Shown here in pieces: positions 5,805 to 6,049 of a stretch of 6,049 nucleotides of DNA. The stretch's first letter is position 1; every line of letters starts with the position of its first letter. Both the position numbers and the translations under genes were made by a program. Under the pieces are notes generated by a model. It saw only the letters and a list, made by a program, of their open reading frames with translations, ran no database searches and had not been told where the DNA came from. The stretch comes from Verrucomicrobiia bacterium (GTDB taxonomy: Bacteria > Verrucomicrobiota > Verrucomicrobiia > CAIQCK01), in the NCBI GenBank assembly GCA_026417675.1, contig JAOACV010000184.1, positions 1 through 6,049 of the forward strand, given 5' to 3'.

Positions 5805-6049
5805 ACTCACCCAAACTCCTGTTGGTTTCCGTGCTGCTGCTGGCCTGCATCATTGCGGCCGCAGCGGCGGAACAAAACGGTCGCGCCCAGCGCCTGCCGC
5901 TAGCCGACGGCTGGCTGCTGCAATCGGCCGCGCTCGTGCCGGAGGATGGCGCGCGCGTTTCAACGGTGGACTACAAACCGCAGCGATGGTGGAAAACGCG
6001 CGTGCCCTCGACGGTGCTCGGCGCGTTGACCCGCAACGGCGTTTATCCG
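5801..6049 (+). CDS. GH2-type exported glycosidase, N-terminal fragment (3' truncated by window edge)
   Basis: The frame is open for 83 codons from the ATG at 5801, which overlaps the toroid stop by ATGA (5801-5804), to the window edge. Residues 1-23 form a classical signal peptide: Lys5, then LLLVSVLLLACIIAAAAA (6-23), with likely cleavage before Glu24. Cys16 gives a weak lipobox (LLAC), so a lipoprotein is a less likely alternative. The mature part reads LADGWLLQSAALV (34-46), then RWWKTRVPSTVLGALTRNGV (62-81) and YP. This is the jelly-roll opening of GH2 enzymes of the exo-beta-glucosaminidase / beta-mannosidase-like group, where a Trp-aromatic-x-x-x-VPxTVL-x-AL motif leads to YPDP. Full members usually run to 800-1,000 residues and cleave terminal beta-linked sugars. 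The catalytic domain lies outside the window, so the exact activity cannot be told. Confidence 0.8.
   Translation, partial: MNSPKLLLVSVLLLACIIAAAAAEQNGRAQRLPLADGWLLQSAALVPEDGARVSTVDYKPQRWWKTRVPSTVLGALTRNGVYP

Noticed and set aside
1..6049. CRISPR arrays, tRNA or rRNA genes, insertion sequences, attachment sites
   Set aside because: No regularly spaced repeats, tRNA-like cloverleaf, rRNA-like segment, transposase motif or terminal repeats were seen, and nearly all of the window is accounted for by coding sequence.

Overview
The window is GC-rich, densely coding DNA read entirely from the + strand, carrying five protein genes and the start of a sixth. Two genes begin with twin-arginine (Tat) signals, one of them on a Gfo/Idh/MocA oxidoreductase. 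There is also a carboxy-terminal beta-helix of a type common in polysaccharide-degrading Verrucomicrobiota and Planctomycetota, and Shine-Dalgarno motifs are scarce. Together these suggest a Verrucomicrobiota (or related PVC-group) bacterium. That assignment rests on remembered family resemblance, not on a search.

Layout. From 1 to 937 runs the C-terminal part of a right-handed parallel beta-helix protein whose start lies outside the window. After a 110-base gap comes a Tat-exported Gfo/Idh/MocA-type oxidoreductase (1048-2442). An 85-base gap (2443-2527) then carries the clearest regulatory signals in the window: a perfect TTGACA box 17 bases from GATACT, and a 32-base inverted repeat that overlaps the -10 box and the next start codon. 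Behind this promoter lies a run of four genes: an XRE-cupin transcription regulator (2528-3097), a GH39-like clan-A glycoside hydrolase (3094-4593), a Tat-signal alpha/alpha-toroid protein with squalene-cyclase/prenyltransferase-like repeats (4590-5804), and the first 83 residues of an exported GH2-type glycosidase (5801 to the window end). Each of the three junctions in this run is a 4-base ATGA overlap, so the four genes look like one translationally coupled operon.

How it may work together. The exported beta-helix protein, oxidoreductase, GH39-like enzyme, toroid protein and GH2 enzyme look like a carbohydrate-degradation locus. The XRE-cupin protein is probably the local switch: it heads the operon and has an operator-like palindrome over its own promoter and start codon. 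The substrate cannot be read from the sequence. The least explained parts are the toroid protein and the operator arrangement, in which three CAGG-TGAAC half-sites are packed into 44 bases.
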